From: Streptomyces sp. GESEQ-35
Lineage (GTDB): Bacteria > Actinomycetota > Actinomycetes > Streptomycetales > Streptomycetaceae
DNA: 64,000 nt
Reading direction: 5' to 3'
NCBI RefSeq assembly: GCF_017948485.1
Contig: NZ_JAFFSX010000023.1
Span: forward strand, 1-64,000
Part shown: positions 34,958 to 43,195 of the stretch, one piece after another
Position numbering within the stretch: the stretch's first letter is position 1
Layout: each line of letters begins with the position of its first letter
The notes under the pieces: model-generated
What the model saw: the letters and a program-made list of their open reading frames with translations, nothing else
Databases searched by the model: none
What the model was told of the DNA's origin: nothing
Position numbers and translations under genes: made by a program

Positions 34958-36253
34958 TCAGTCCGTCACATCGATCGCGTACCGGTTCGTCTCCACGCCC
35001 GCAGCGGTCACCACCTGTACCTCCGCCCGGCCCGGCTCCACATCCGCCGGCACCGGCACCGTCAGCACCGCGTCCGTGGGATTGCTGAAGCCCCCGCTCA
35101 CCGGCACCAACGGCACATGCACATGCACCGCACCGATCCGGACGACCATCCGCGACAGCCGAGCCGCACCCTGCGCCCCCGGCGGCACGAACCCGGCCCC
35201 CCGGATCTCGATGTCGTCACCGGTGCGGATGGGCCCGTCCAGATCTCCGGCCTCCCGAGACCGCACCACCGACAGAATCACCGGCTTGCCCCCCTCCGCG
35301 TACTTCCCGGCCACATAGGTCGCCGCCGAGACCAGCACCACCACCGCCAACCCCCATGGCAGATCGGGCAACTGATCCGGCCGCCGCGCCAACCGCACCG
35401 CCGCGAACAGCAACGCGACCCCGCTGATCACGACGTACTGAATGTCGGCGAACGCACCCCGCCCCGAGTCGTCCGTCAGCAGATCAGCCGCTCGGGGCCG
35501 ATCCGCCTGCACCTTCTGGAGCCGCTGCCCCAGCACCCGCACGCCGACAACCCGCCGTACCAGCACCGCGATCGCGCACGCCACGGCGAGCACCGTCACG
35601 ACCCCCGCGCCCCGGGCGAGTTCGAGTCCGGCGATCACCGCGTCACGCTCCTCGTGTCCGGAGGCCGCCGCCAGACGACCGGCCAGCACCAGCACCGCGT
35701 ACGCCAAGAACAGCACCCACGCCCCGGCCACCGCACGGGACGTGGACAGCCGGTTGTCGTCACCGATGACCGGCGCGAGCGCACCACCGCGCGCCCGGTG
35801 GAACCACGACGCCGTCGTCAGCGCCCCGGCCACGACCAGCGCGGCGAGCAACCCGGCGGTCCGAGCGGCCGTCCAGCCGGCGCCGATCGCGGTGAGCGCC
35901 TGTGCAAGGAGCAGCAGCACGACCAGCACCCACACGGCACAGGCCGTACGCCACCACAGGCGTACGAGCCAGGCCTCGCCCTCGGCACGGCCGCGTTCGG
36001 CGACGAGTTCCGCGGACTGGGTCAACTCCTCGGAGACCCACTGGCGGGAGGCCGAGGCGGAGTGGGCCACGGCTGCGGGCAGACCGTGCCCCGCCGCGAA
36101 CTCGTCCCGCTTCAGCAGGAATTCGGCGACGGCACGCCGATGCCCCGCACGGGCCCCGTGCGGACAGTCCCCGCACGTGCAGCCCCCCTCGTGCCCGCCT
36201 GTACGTCCGCCCACGTCAGCGCCCCCACCCTGCCTCGCCTCCTGCACTGCCAT
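34958..36253 (-). CDS. Polytopic membrane protein with Cys-rich N-terminus and C-terminal beta domain
   Basis: 431 aa, ATG at 36253. The N-terminus has a Cys cluster CTCGDCPHG near residues 25-33 that could bind metal. Hydrophobic helices follow at about 105-120, 130-150, 165-190, 205-225, 270-290 and 295-312. The last 100 residues look like an IPT/TIG-type immunoglobulin-like fold (GDDIEIRGAGFVPPGAQG, AVLTVPVPADVEPGRAEVQV). I do not recognise a characterised homologue. Neighbouring genes on either side are not coupled to it. Confidence 0.72.
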   Translation of the reverse strand: MAVQEARQGGGADVGGRTGGHEGGCTCGDCPHGARAGHRRAVAEFLLKRDEFAAGHGLPAAVAHSASASRQWVSEELTQSAELVAERGRAEGEAWLVRLWWRTACAVWVLVVLLLLAQALTAIGAGWTAARTAGLLAALVVAGALTTASWFHRARGGALAPVIGDDNRLSTSRAVAGAWVLFLAYAVLVLAGRLAAASGHEERDAVIAGLELARGAGVVTVLAVACAIAVLVRRVVGVRVLGQRLQKVQADRPRAADLLTDDSGRGAFADIQYVVISGVALLFAAVRLARRPDQLPDLPWGLAVVVLVSAATYVAGKYAEGGKPVILSVVRSREAGDLDGPIRTGDDIEIRGAGFVPPGAQGAARLSRMVVRIGAVHVHVPLVPVSGGFSNPTDAVLTVPVPADVEPGRAEVQVVTAAGVETNRYAIDVTD

Positions 36254-36571
36254 GACCGACGCCCGCCTTCCTCAGAACCCGCACGAACCCACGAGCCGTA
36301 CGCCTCGATCCGAACCCGCACGAACCCACGATCCGCACGCCCCACCCAACCCTGCACGCCCCACTCAACCCCGCGCACCCCACCCAACCCCGTACACACA
36401 CAACAACCGCACACTCACCCGATGACCGAGCCCCGCCCCCCGGCGCACGCCCCCGCACCCCCTACGACGACAGCGAATTGTGCCCTACGCCACCCACCCC
36501 CCGTCCGACAGGTCTGGTCACCGCGGGGGAAGGGGGGCCCGCCGTGTTGACCCTGCTGCGAGAATTTCCCT
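36254..36571. other. Intergenic divergent region with short repeats
   Basis: 318 bp, no gene. It contains degenerate C-rich short repeats (CGCACGAACCCACGA twice; CCCCACCCAACCCC-like units). The promoters of both neighbouring genes must be here. Confidence 0.5.
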
Positions 36572-37456
36572 ATGGCCGAGATCATCCAGCGCGACGGGAC
36601 CTGGGCCTTCGACGGCAGCACGGTCAGGATCACGCCAGGCCTGCACCGCTCCGTGCCGCTGTTCCGGCAGACGTACGGAGAGATCGCCGTGCCGCTGGAG
36701 GCCATCTCCGGCATCGTCTTCGAGCCCGAACGCAAGCGTGGCCGGCTCCGGATGCGGCTGAGAGAGGGCGCCGACCCCCTCCTCCAGGCGACGGGCGGCA
36801 GGCTGCCCGACCCGGCGGACCCGTACCGGCTCGTCGTGGACATCGACCGCTCCGGGGTCGCCGAGTACGTGGCCGAGGAGATCCGCCACGCGCTGCTCCT
36901 GGACCAGATCCCGGGCGACCCGACGAAGACCTACCTCCTGCCCGGCCCTCCGGTACCCGTCTCGGTCCGGTCCTCCGACGGCACGGTCTCCTTCGACGGC
37001 ACGCAGGTGCGGATCGACTGGTCCGACTCCTCCGACCGCGTCAAACGCGCGACGGGCCCGCGGATCATCGGCATCGGCGACCTCCTACAGGTCGAGTGGC
37101 TGCCCAACTCCGGTTACGAGGACGGCTTTCTGCGCTTCGTGACCCGCGAGACGGTGTTCTCCAAACTGCCGCCGGAGAAGGACCCGTACGCCCTGGACCT
37201 CTGGGGCAGCGCTCGCCGCGACCTGCTCACCGCCCTGGTCGCCACCGCGGTCACCGCGAGGCTCCCGCACCCGTCGACCCGCACCGGCAGCGACTATGCG
37301 GAGCGCCCTCGGCTGGCGGCGTCCGTACCGCCGCAGGCCGACCACCACGACGTACTCCTGCGACGGCTGCGGGAGCTGGGCGAGCTGCACCGCGACGGCG
37401 TGCTCACGGACGAGGAGTTCGCGATGACCAAGGCGGCGGTACTGCGGGGCTTTTGA
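36572..37456 (+). CDS. DUF4429 domain protein with C-terminal SHOCT motif
   Basis: 294 aa, ATG at 36572. Two tandem DUF4429 units are visible: the first at about 8-115 (GTWAFDGSTVRITPGLHRSV) and the second at about 130-230 (DGTVSFDGTQVRIDWSD). The C-terminal 35 residues, LLRRLRELGELHRDGVLTDE followed by EFAMTKAAVL, are a SHOCT helix pair, usually an oligomerisation or membrane-association motif. It is cytoplasmic with no catalytic residues. The family is widespread in Streptomyces without known function. Confidence 0.85.
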   Translation: MAEIIQRDGTWAFDGSTVRITPGLHRSVPLFRQTYGEIAVPLEAISGIVFEPERKRGRLRMRLREGADPLLQATGGRLPDPADPYRLVVDIDRSGVAEYVAEEIRHALLLDQIPGDPTKTYLLPGPPVPVSVRSSDGTVSFDGTQVRIDWSDSSDRVKRATGPRIIGIGDLLQVEWLPNSGYEDGFLRFVTRETVFSKLPPEKDPYALDLWGSARRDLLTALVATAVTARLPHPSTRTGSDYAERPRLAASVPPQADHHDVLLRRLRELGELHRDGVLTDEEFAMTKAAVLRGF

Positions 37457-37475
37457 GCCGTACGAGCCCGAGGCG

Positions 37476-38276
37476 TCAGCTCAGCAGGTCCGGCTCGCTC
37501 CGGCTGACGTCCTGCCACAACGGCTGATAGTTGATCCACGCCACGAGATCCCCGCCCAGTTGCTCCCGCGTCGCCACCGCGGCCTTGTGGTCGATGAGGA
37601 TCGGCCGCCCGGCGGCCTTCGCCGTCAGCTGTACCTTGCAGGACCGCTCCAGCGACAGGAACCACCAGGCCGCCGCATCGACCGAGTCCCCCACCGTCAG
37701 CAGCCCGTGGTTGCGCAGAACCAGCGCCTTGCGGGAGGCGAGTGCGGCGGCGATCCGGCGCCCCTCCTCCGCGTCCACGGCGACCCCGGTGTAGGCGTCG
37801 TACAGGGCGTGGTCCTCGTAGAAGGCGCAGCTCTCCTGTGTGAGCGGGTCCAGCAGATCGCCGAGGGCCGACAGCGCCCGGCCGTACACCGAATGGCAGT
37901 GCGCGACCGCTACGACGTCCGGCCGGGCCGCGTGCACCTGCGCGTGCACGGTGAACGCGGCCTGGTTGACGTGATAGCGGCCCTCGATCACCTGCCCGTC
38001 GGCGTTGACCAGCACCAGGTCGCTCACGGTGACGTGCTTGAACGGCATCCCGAACGGATTGACCCAGAAGCAGTCGCTGTACTCCGGGTCGCGCGCGGTG
38101 ATGTGCCCCGAGACGCCGTCCTCGAAGCCGAGCCGCCCGAAGATCCGCAGCGCGCCCGCGAGCCGCTCCTTGCGATGCCGACGTTCGTCGTCGACCGACT
38201 CGTGCATCGGCGGCATGGCGAACCGCAGCCGGTCGGTGGGCAGCGGCGTGGGCGTGGGCGGCGTGGGCCCGTGCAT
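37476..38276 (-). CDS. Class II aldolase/adducin family protein
   Basis: 266 aa from ATG 38276, chosen for AGGAGGA six bases upstream. The metal site of class II aldolases is visible in HCHSVYG and in RNHGLLTVGD; SGHITARD and a Glu in TQESCAFYEDHAL also match. Members act as fuculose-, rhamnulose- or ribulose-phosphate aldolases or epimerases, but the stand-alone actinobacterial type has no assigned substrate. It is convergent with DUF4429, 19 bp apart. Confidence 0.87.
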   Translation of the reverse strand: MHGPTPPTPTPLPTDRLRFAMPPMHESVDDERRHRKERLAGALRIFGRLGFEDGVSGHITARDPEYSDCFWVNPFGMPFKHVTVSDLVLVNADGQVIEGRYHVNQAAFTVHAQVHAARPDVVAVAHCHSVYGRALSALGDLLDPLTQESCAFYEDHALYDAYTGVAVDAEEGRRIAAALASRKALVLRNHGLLTVGDSVDAAAWWFLSLERSCKVQLTAKAAGRPILIDHKAAVATREQLGGDLVAWINYQPLWQDVSRSEPDLLS

Positions 38277-38415
38277 AGGTTCCTCCTGCACTGGGTTCCT
38301 TTACGGGGCGGAAGTTACCGTCGGTCAGCGCAAGTGAACAGGGCTGATTTGTAAAGAAGAGGCGCGCAAAATAAATCGGACAGAAGGTGTCGGGTATCGC
38401 AGCCACACTCGACGT

Positions 38416-38904
38416 ATGACTGCGAGCGGTACGACAGCAAACTGGGCAGCCCTCACCGCCGCCGAGCCGGACCTCGCCAAACGCGTGGAGGAACGCTTCG
38501 GTGCCTTCACCCACCATGTCCTCGCCACCCTCCGCAAGGACGGCTCCCCGCGCACCACCGGCCTTGAGGTCCGCTTCCTGAACGGCGAGCTCTGGCTCGG
38601 CATGATGCCGGACTCCCTCAAGGCCCTCGACCTGCGCCGCGACCCGCGTTTCGCGCTCCAGGCGAACCCCGGGGAGGGGCAGTCGATGGGCGGGGGCGAT
38701 GTGCGGATCAGCGGGAGGGCGATCGAGGTCACCGACCCGGAGGTCAAGGCCGGATACACCGAAGAGGTGGAACCGCCGGAGCCGTTCCACCTCTTCCGCA
38801 CCGAGCTGACGGAGGTCGTACGGACCTACGTCGAGGACGACAAGTACCTGGTCGTCGAGGTCTGGAAGCCCTCAGAGCCCTTGCGCCTGCTCAAGCGCAC
38901 CTAG
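38416..38904 (+). CDS. Pyridoxamine 5'-phosphate oxidase-like flavin/F420-binding protein
   Basis: 162 aa from ATG 38416. A split-barrel flavoprotein: HHVLATLRKDGSPRTTGLEV and LWLGMMPDSLKALDLRRDPR are typical of the PNPOx/FDOR superfamily. Such proteins use FMN, F420 or heme; the cofactor is unclear here. Its TAG stop (38902-38904) lies inside the terminal repeat of the downstream MITE-like element, so the insertion may have supplied or shifted the last codons. Confidence 0.85.
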   Translation: MTASGTTANWAALTAAEPDLAKRVEERFGAFTHHVLATLRKDGSPRTTGLEVRFLNGELWLGMMPDSLKALDLRRDPRFALQANPGEGQSMGGGDVRISGRAIEVTDPEVKAGYTEEVEPPEPFHLFRTELTEVVRTYVEDDKYLVVEVWKPSEPLRLLKRT

Positions 38905-39092
38905 GGCCTGTCCGGCGGATCATGCCGCAGACGCGGGGTCTGGCACGCCCATCTGCCGCGTTGTCGTCGGTCGCCGACGCTCCGCGTCGACTCCCTCCTC
39001 CGCCTTGCAGCTGCACGCACCAGACCCCGCTCACCGGCGACGACCAGGGTGCCGCGGCTTTCCTGCGGCCTGATCCGCCGGACAGGCCCTAG
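38901..39092. mobile_element. MITE-like element with perfect 22-bp terminal inverted repeats
   Basis: CTAGGGCCTGTCCGGCGGAT-CA at 38901-38922 is perfectly inverted at 39071-39092. The 192-bp element has no transposase. Further internal complementarity (GCGGGGTCTGG with CCAGACCCCGC) could fold the transcript into a long hairpin. CTAG at both outer ends may include a target duplication. It fills the gap between the PNPOx-like gene and guaA almost exactly, and probably acts as a terminator for both. Confidence 0.82.
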
Positions 39093-39095
39093 GGC

Positions 39096-40676
39096 TCACT
39101 CCCACTCGATCGTCCCCGGCGGCTTCGACGTCACGTCGAGCACGACGCGGTTGACGTCGGCGACCTCGTTGGTGATCCGGGTCGAGATCTTCGCGAGCAC
39201 GTCGTACGGCAGCCGCGACCAGTCGGCCGTCATCGCGTCCTCACTGGACACCGGGCGCAGCACGATCGGGTGGCCGTATGTGCGGCCGTCGCCCTGGACG
39301 CCGACGCTGCGGACGTCCGCGAGCAGGACGACCGGACACTGCCAGATGTCACGGTCGAGGCCGGCCGCGGTCAGCTCCTCGCGGGCGATGGCGTCGGCGT
39401 CACGGAGCAGGTCGAGCCGCTCCTTCGTCACCTCGCCGACGATACGGATGCCCAGTCCCGGACCCGGGAACGGCTGGCGCTGGACGATCTCGTCCGGCAG
39501 GCCCAGCTCCTGGCCGACCATCCGGACCTCGTCCTTGAACAGCTTGCGCAGCGGTTCGATCAGCTGGAACTCGAGGTCCTCCGGCAGCCCGCCGACGTTG
39601 TGGTGGGACTTGATGTTGGCGGTGCCGGTGCCGCCGCCGGACTCGACCACATCGGGGTACAGGGTCCCCTGGACGAGAAACTCCACCGCCGGACCCTCGT
39701 CCGCGATGATCTCGGCCTGCGCCTGCTCGAAGACGCGGATGAACTCCCGCCCGATGATCTTCCGCTTCTCCTCCGGGTCGCTGACTCCGGCGAGCGCCTT
39801 CAGGAAGCGCTCCTCCGCGTCCACGACCTTCAGCTGCACGCCGGTGGCGGCGACGAAGTCCTTCTCGACCTGCTCGCTCTCGCCCTTGCGCATCAGGCCG
39901 TGGTCGACGTACACGCAGGTCAGCTGGGACCCGATGGCCTTAGCGACCAGGCCGGCGGCGACCGCGGAGTCCACGCCGCCGGACAGCCCGCAGATGGCGC
40001 GTCTGTCGCCGACCTGCTCGCGGATGGCGGCGACCTGCTCCTCGATCACGTTGCCCGTGGTCCAGGACGGGGTCAGGCCCGCGCCCCGGTACAGGAAGTG
40101 CTCCAGCACCTGCTGGCCGTGCGTCGAGTGCATGACCTCCGGGTGGTACTGGACGCCGTACAGCTTCTTCTCGTCGTTCTCGAAGGCGGCGACCGGGACG
40201 ACGTCCGTGGACGCGGTGACGGTGAAGCCCTCGGGGGCGGCGGAGCAGGCGTCGCCGTGCGACATCCACACCGGCTGCTCGGCCGGGGTGCCCTCGAAGA
40301 GGGTGGAGCCCGACTTGCTGACATGCAGGGGCGTACGGCCGTACTCGCGCGCCCCCGTGTTGTCGACCGTGCCGCCGAGGGTCGTGGCCATGAGCTGGAA
40401 GCCGTAGCACATGCCGAAGACGGGGACGCCGGACTCGAAGAGCGCGCGGTCGAGCCGCGGGGCGCCCTCCGCGTACACCGAGGAGGGGCCACCGGAGAGG
40501 ATGATCGCCGCCGGGTTCCTGGCGAGCATCTCCGCCACCGGCATGGTGCTCGGCACGATCTCGCTGTAGACCCGGGCCTCGCGGACGCGACGGGCGATGA
40601 GCTGGGCGTACTGCGCGCCGAAGTCGACGACCAGAACGGTGTCGGGAGCGGCGGCAGCGGGAGTCGCTGATGACAC
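39096..40676 (-). CDS. guaA: GMP synthase (glutamine-hydrolysing)
   Basis: 526 aa from GTG 40676, with GGAAGG six bases upstream. It converts XMP, ATP and glutamine to GMP. N-terminal class I glutamine amidotransferase: nucleophile Cys90 in GMCYGF, with the His/Glu pair in YHPEVMHS. The ATP-pyrophosphatase domain has the P-loop GLSGGVDSAV near residue 230, and the C-terminus (NRVVLDVTSKPPGTIEWE) is the conserved dimer and XMP-binding end. Full length. Its stop is four bases from the MITE-like element. Confidence 0.97.
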   Translation of the reverse strand: MSSATPAAAAPDTVLVVDFGAQYAQLIARRVREARVYSEIVPSTMPVAEMLARNPAAIILSGGPSSVYAEGAPRLDRALFESGVPVFGMCYGFQLMATTLGGTVDNTGAREYGRTPLHVSKSGSTLFEGTPAEQPVWMSHGDACSAAPEGFTVTASTDVVPVAAFENDEKKLYGVQYHPEVMHSTHGQQVLEHFLYRGAGLTPSWTTGNVIEEQVAAIREQVGDRRAICGLSGGVDSAVAAGLVAKAIGSQLTCVYVDHGLMRKGESEQVEKDFVAATGVQLKVVDAEERFLKALAGVSDPEEKRKIIGREFIRVFEQAQAEIIADEGPAVEFLVQGTLYPDVVESGGGTGTANIKSHHNVGGLPEDLEFQLIEPLRKLFKDEVRMVGQELGLPDEIVQRQPFPGPGLGIRIVGEVTKERLDLLRDADAIAREELTAAGLDRDIWQCPVVLLADVRSVGVQGDGRTYGHPIVLRPVSSEDAMTADWSRLPYDVLAKISTRITNEVADVNRVVLDVTSKPPGTIEWE

Positions 40677-40766
40677 GGGTTGCCTTCCGGCGGCTTGACA
40701 GGGGCTGTGCCACCGATTCTAACGGCGCCCGGGTGCACGGCTGCCGTCTCAGGATGCGAACCGGGT

Positions 40767-40794
40767 TTGCCGTCACCGACGGCCACGGCATACT
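40767..40794 (+). promoter_or_regulatory. Candidate promoter of the leader peptide/chorismate mutase transcript
   Basis: TTGCCG (40767-40772), 16-base spacer, CATACT (40789-40794). Transcription would start at about 40800-40801, directly at an ATG, giving a leaderless leader peptide. Confidence 0.5.
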
Positions 40795-40800
40795 GACCCC

Positions 40801-40875
40801 ATGCTCTCGCACACGACGACCTTCGTCTTTACCTATGGCACCCGGCCCGCCGGCTGCCATGGTCGTGCCGCTTGA
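40801..40875 (+). CDS. Candidate attenuator leader peptide with clustered aromatic codons (24 aa)
   Basis: Begins MLSHTTTFVFTYGT and ends with TGA at 40873-40875. Phe, Phe and Tyr fall within five codons, the amino acids made from prephenate, the product of the enzyme encoded downstream. A strong terminator starts 21 bases after the stop and chorismate mutase follows 63 bases after that. A promoter-like sequence puts the transcript start at the ATG, as known for leaderless leader peptides in actinobacteria. It is a hypothesis from layout; I have no comparative evidence. Confidence 0.5.
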   Translation: MLSHTTTFVFTYGTRPAGCHGRAA

Positions 40876-40896
40876 GCTACTGACAAGCGACTTCCC

Positions 40897-40929
40897 AGGC
40901 GCCCCGGGCTGACAAGGCCCGGGGCGCCT
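40897..40929 (+). terminator. Terminator/attenuator before chorismate mutase
   Basis: AGGCGCCCCGGGC (40897-40909) pairs perfectly with GCCCGGGGCGCCT (40917-40929) across a 7-base loop, followed by GACGTTTTCC. No other rightward gene ends here, so it most likely acts on the leader transcript. Confidence 0.8.
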
Positions 40930-40991
40930 GACGTTTTCCGGGTCCTGCCGATCCGGGGCACCCTGCCCCATCCCTACAGAGGAGCCCCGAC

Positions 40992-41279
40992 ATGACCGCC
41001 ACCGCAGCGGAGAAGACCGGCGCGCACACCCCCGAGGCCGCCGACACGATCACCGGCGCCCGTGAGCGCATCGACGCTCTCGACGACCGGATCATCGGCC
41101 TGATCCAGGAACGGATGGCGGTCTCCGCCGTCATCCAGGAAGCCCGGATCGCCTCCGGCGGCCGACGCGTGAACCTCTCCCGCGAGATGGAGATCCTCGG
41201 CCACTACAGGGAGGCGCTGGGCAAGCCGGGCACCAGGCTGGCGATGACGCTGCTGGAGCTGTGCCGCGGGAAGGTCTGA
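40992..41279 (+). CDS. Chorismate mutase, AroQ type
   Basis: 95 aa from ATG 40992 with AGAGGAG upstream. A compact helical AroQ domain: the first helix IDALDDRIIGLIQERMAVSA carries the conserved Arg and Asp/Arg pair, and later residues RVNLSREMEIL complete the active site. It converts chorismate to prephenate for Phe and Tyr synthesis. It stands alone, with no prephenate dehydratase fusion. The upstream leader peptide and terminator suggest attenuation by charged tRNA-Phe or tRNA-Tyr. Confidence 0.9.
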   Translation: MTATAAEKTGAHTPEAADTITGARERIDALDDRIIGLIQERMAVSAVIQEARIASGGRRVNLSREMEILGHYREALGKPGTRLAMTLLELCRGKV

Positions 41280-42094
41280 ATCCGCGTTCCCGGCACAGAC
41301 GTACGCATGTCCTCTCACCCGTACGGCGCGTGACCGGTGCGCAAAACGCTTCGTTGGTCCCGGTGTCCGTGCCAGCCAGGGGCGGGCCCGAAGAACCACG
41401 CGTGGCTCACCTGGAGCGATGAGACGTACGGATCGTGCTGTGCGTCGTGGGACCTCGCTCCGGTCAGGTGACCGGACGGCAGGGGACAGCAGCCCGGTCA
41501 CCCAAGGGAAACGGTCGGCTCCGGGGACGCCCGGGGCCGTCCGGCGGGCAACACACCAGGACCGCCCCATGACCAGCTCTGGACCGCCTCCGGATACGGC
41601 CAAGTGACCGTACGAGGATGGGTCAAAAGGTTGCGGAGGTCCCGCCCATCCAGCACGATGCGTAGAAAGCCCCAAGTCCCGCCACGAACAACTGCATTGC
41701 CTTGCACTGGCTCACTGCCAGAGGTCCAGACCATCCGCGCGCCCCGTACGCGCCGGGTCGGCGACCCAGGGCACACAAGGCCAGCGGCGCAACCCCCCGG
41801 CGCCGCTACCCAGGCACCGGCGCTGCCCTGACGTCGGTGCTGACCAAAGAAGGGCCCCGCGGCTCAAGCCCGCGGGGCCCTTCGCTTTGGTACGTGCAGT
41901 TGGCGGACGCACATCCCCCTCGAACGGGTGTGACCCAGGCCACATAAGAATTCTGTGAAGTGCAGGACAACCATTCACAGGGTTCGTGGATCAAACCATG
42001 CGTATCAAGGGCCACACCCGCGCCGTACCGCGCGAGGCTCTCCACCCACCGCGCGCTGCCGACCGGCAGCCCACCCGGACTACTCGAGGTCTGC
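41280..42094. other. 815-bp region without a gene; one strong terminator
   Basis: Open frames here are short, with atypical composition and no ribosome site, and I find no tRNA fold. 41600-41720 has lower GC than the surroundings and may be a gene remnant or an RNA. A strong hairpin at 41849-41883 implies a transcript ending there. The last 160 bp contain the promoter region of the LAxTG gene, with a Crp-like GTGACCCAGGCCAC at 41930-41943. Confidence 0.5.
41849..41883. terminator. Strong hairpin in the gene-free region
   Basis: GAAGGGCCCCGCGG (41849-41862) pairs perfectly with 41870-41883, loop of 7 bases, followed by GCTTTGG. It could end the chorismate mutase transcript after a long 3' UTR, or an unannotated RNA. 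Confidence 0.75.
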
Positions 42095-43120
42095 ATGAAG
42101 CTTCGTCGTGCCATGGCTGCCGCGGCTGCGACGGCCGCCATAGCCCCGCTCGCGCTGCTGTCCGCGCCCGCCGCGTTCGCGGACGAGCCGGCCACCCCGA
42201 CTGCCAGCGAGTCCGTCCCCGAGACGCCCTCCGGCACCCCGAGCGACCCGGCCACGGCGACGCCGACCGACACCACACTCCCGACGGGCACCGCGCCGCC
42301 CACCGGCACCCCGACGACCTCGGTGCCGAGCGGGAGCGCCACGCCCACCGAGAGCGAGTCGGGCGAGCCCGACCCCTCGGAGCCGGCCGAGCCGAGCGAG
42401 GACCCGTCGGACCCGACCGTCCCGTACTGCGAGGACCTCGACGAGGACTTCACCGACGCCAAGGTGTCCGCGGACATCAAGGGCCTGCCGGGCAAGATCG
42501 TCGCGGGTGACGGCTACCACGCCTTCGAGCTGGTCGTCACCAACGAGTCCAGCACCGATGTCGAGGGCGTCGCCTTCTACGCCGAGATCGAGAACTACGA
42601 GATCGACGAGGCGAAGTTCCTGAGCCCGTACGTCGACCTGGAGTTCAAGAACCCCGAGTCCGGCTCCTGGGACCGGATCGGGAACTCCGAGTGGGCCGGC
42701 GACTACTTCTTCGGCGTCGACTCGCTGAAGTCGAAGGCCAGCCAGAGCGTCGACCTGCGCGTCAGCATCGACGCCAAGGCCCCCGCCGGTGACGCCTACT
42801 CCTTCGGTTCCGGCGCCTACCTCGACAACGTCGACGGCCAGGACTGCATCGCCGAGGGCTGGGCACAGTACGACTTCGAGGTCCTGAAGGCCGGCTCGGC
42901 CAACCCGGACCCGGGTACCGCCCCGCCGAGCGACAAGGGCAGCAAGGGCTCGGTGAAGAAGCCGCAGGGCAGCATCTCCGACCTGCCGACCGGCAACCTC
43001 GCCGACACGGGCGCCAACTCCGCACTGCCGACCATCGGCCTGGTCAGCGGCGTCGCGATCGTCGCCGGTGCGGGTGCGGTGTTCGCGATGCGCCGCCGGA
43101 AGGCCGGGGCGAACGCGTAA
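42095..43120 (+). CDS. LAxTG (class E sortase) cell-wall-anchored protein
   Basis: 341 aa from ATG 42095. A signal peptide covers about 1-29 (AMAAAAATAAIAPLALLSAP). A Thr/Pro/Ser/Glu-rich stalk runs to about 110. A globular beta-rich domain (about 111-280) contains two Cys (YCEDLDED, QDCIAEG) that may pair. The C-terminal sorting signal is complete: LADTG near 302, a hydrophobic helix, then RRRKAG. LAxTG is the motif for actinobacterial class E sortases. A Ca-like acidic surface is suggested by many Asp/Glu. The function of the exposed domain is unknown. Confidence 0.88.
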   Translation: MKLRRAMAAAAATAAIAPLALLSAPAAFADEPATPTASESVPETPSGTPSDPATATPTDTTLPTGTAPPTGTPTTSVPSGSATPTESESGEPDPSEPAEPSEDPSDPTVPYCEDLDEDFTDAKVSADIKGLPGKIVAGDGYHAFELVVTNESSTDVEGVAFYAEIENYEIDEAKFLSPYVDLEFKNPESGSWDRIGNSEWAGDYFFGVDSLKSKASQSVDLRVSIDAKAPAGDAYSFGSGAYLDNVDGQDCIAEGWAQYDFEVLKAGSANPDPGTAPPSDKGSKGSVKKPQGSISDLPTGNLADTGANSALPTIGLVSGVAIVAGAGAVFAMRRRKAGANA

Positions 43121-43141
43121 CCGGAGCTTGCCGCAAGACAG

Positions 43142-43179
43142 AGAAGGACCTGCGCTCGGAGGGGGGTGCAGGTCCTTCT
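43142..43179. terminator. Terminator between the LAxTG gene and the GMC oxidoreductase gene
   Basis: AGAAGGACCTGC (43142-43153) pairs perfectly with GCAGGTCCTTCT (43168-43179), followed by a T-rich tail (TTCTGTCTGTC) on the + strand. Confidence 0.85.
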
Positions 43180-43195
43180 TTCTGTCTGTCCCTTT

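Noticed and set aside
41419..41831. Several 60-90 codon frames after chorismate mutase
   Set aside because: No ribosome sites, no consistent codon bias, and mutually overlapping; treated as gene-free sequence.
41280..41883. Possible tRNA gene before the terminator
   Set aside because: I could not fold a cloverleaf or find a T-arm GGTTCRANNCC in the right position.
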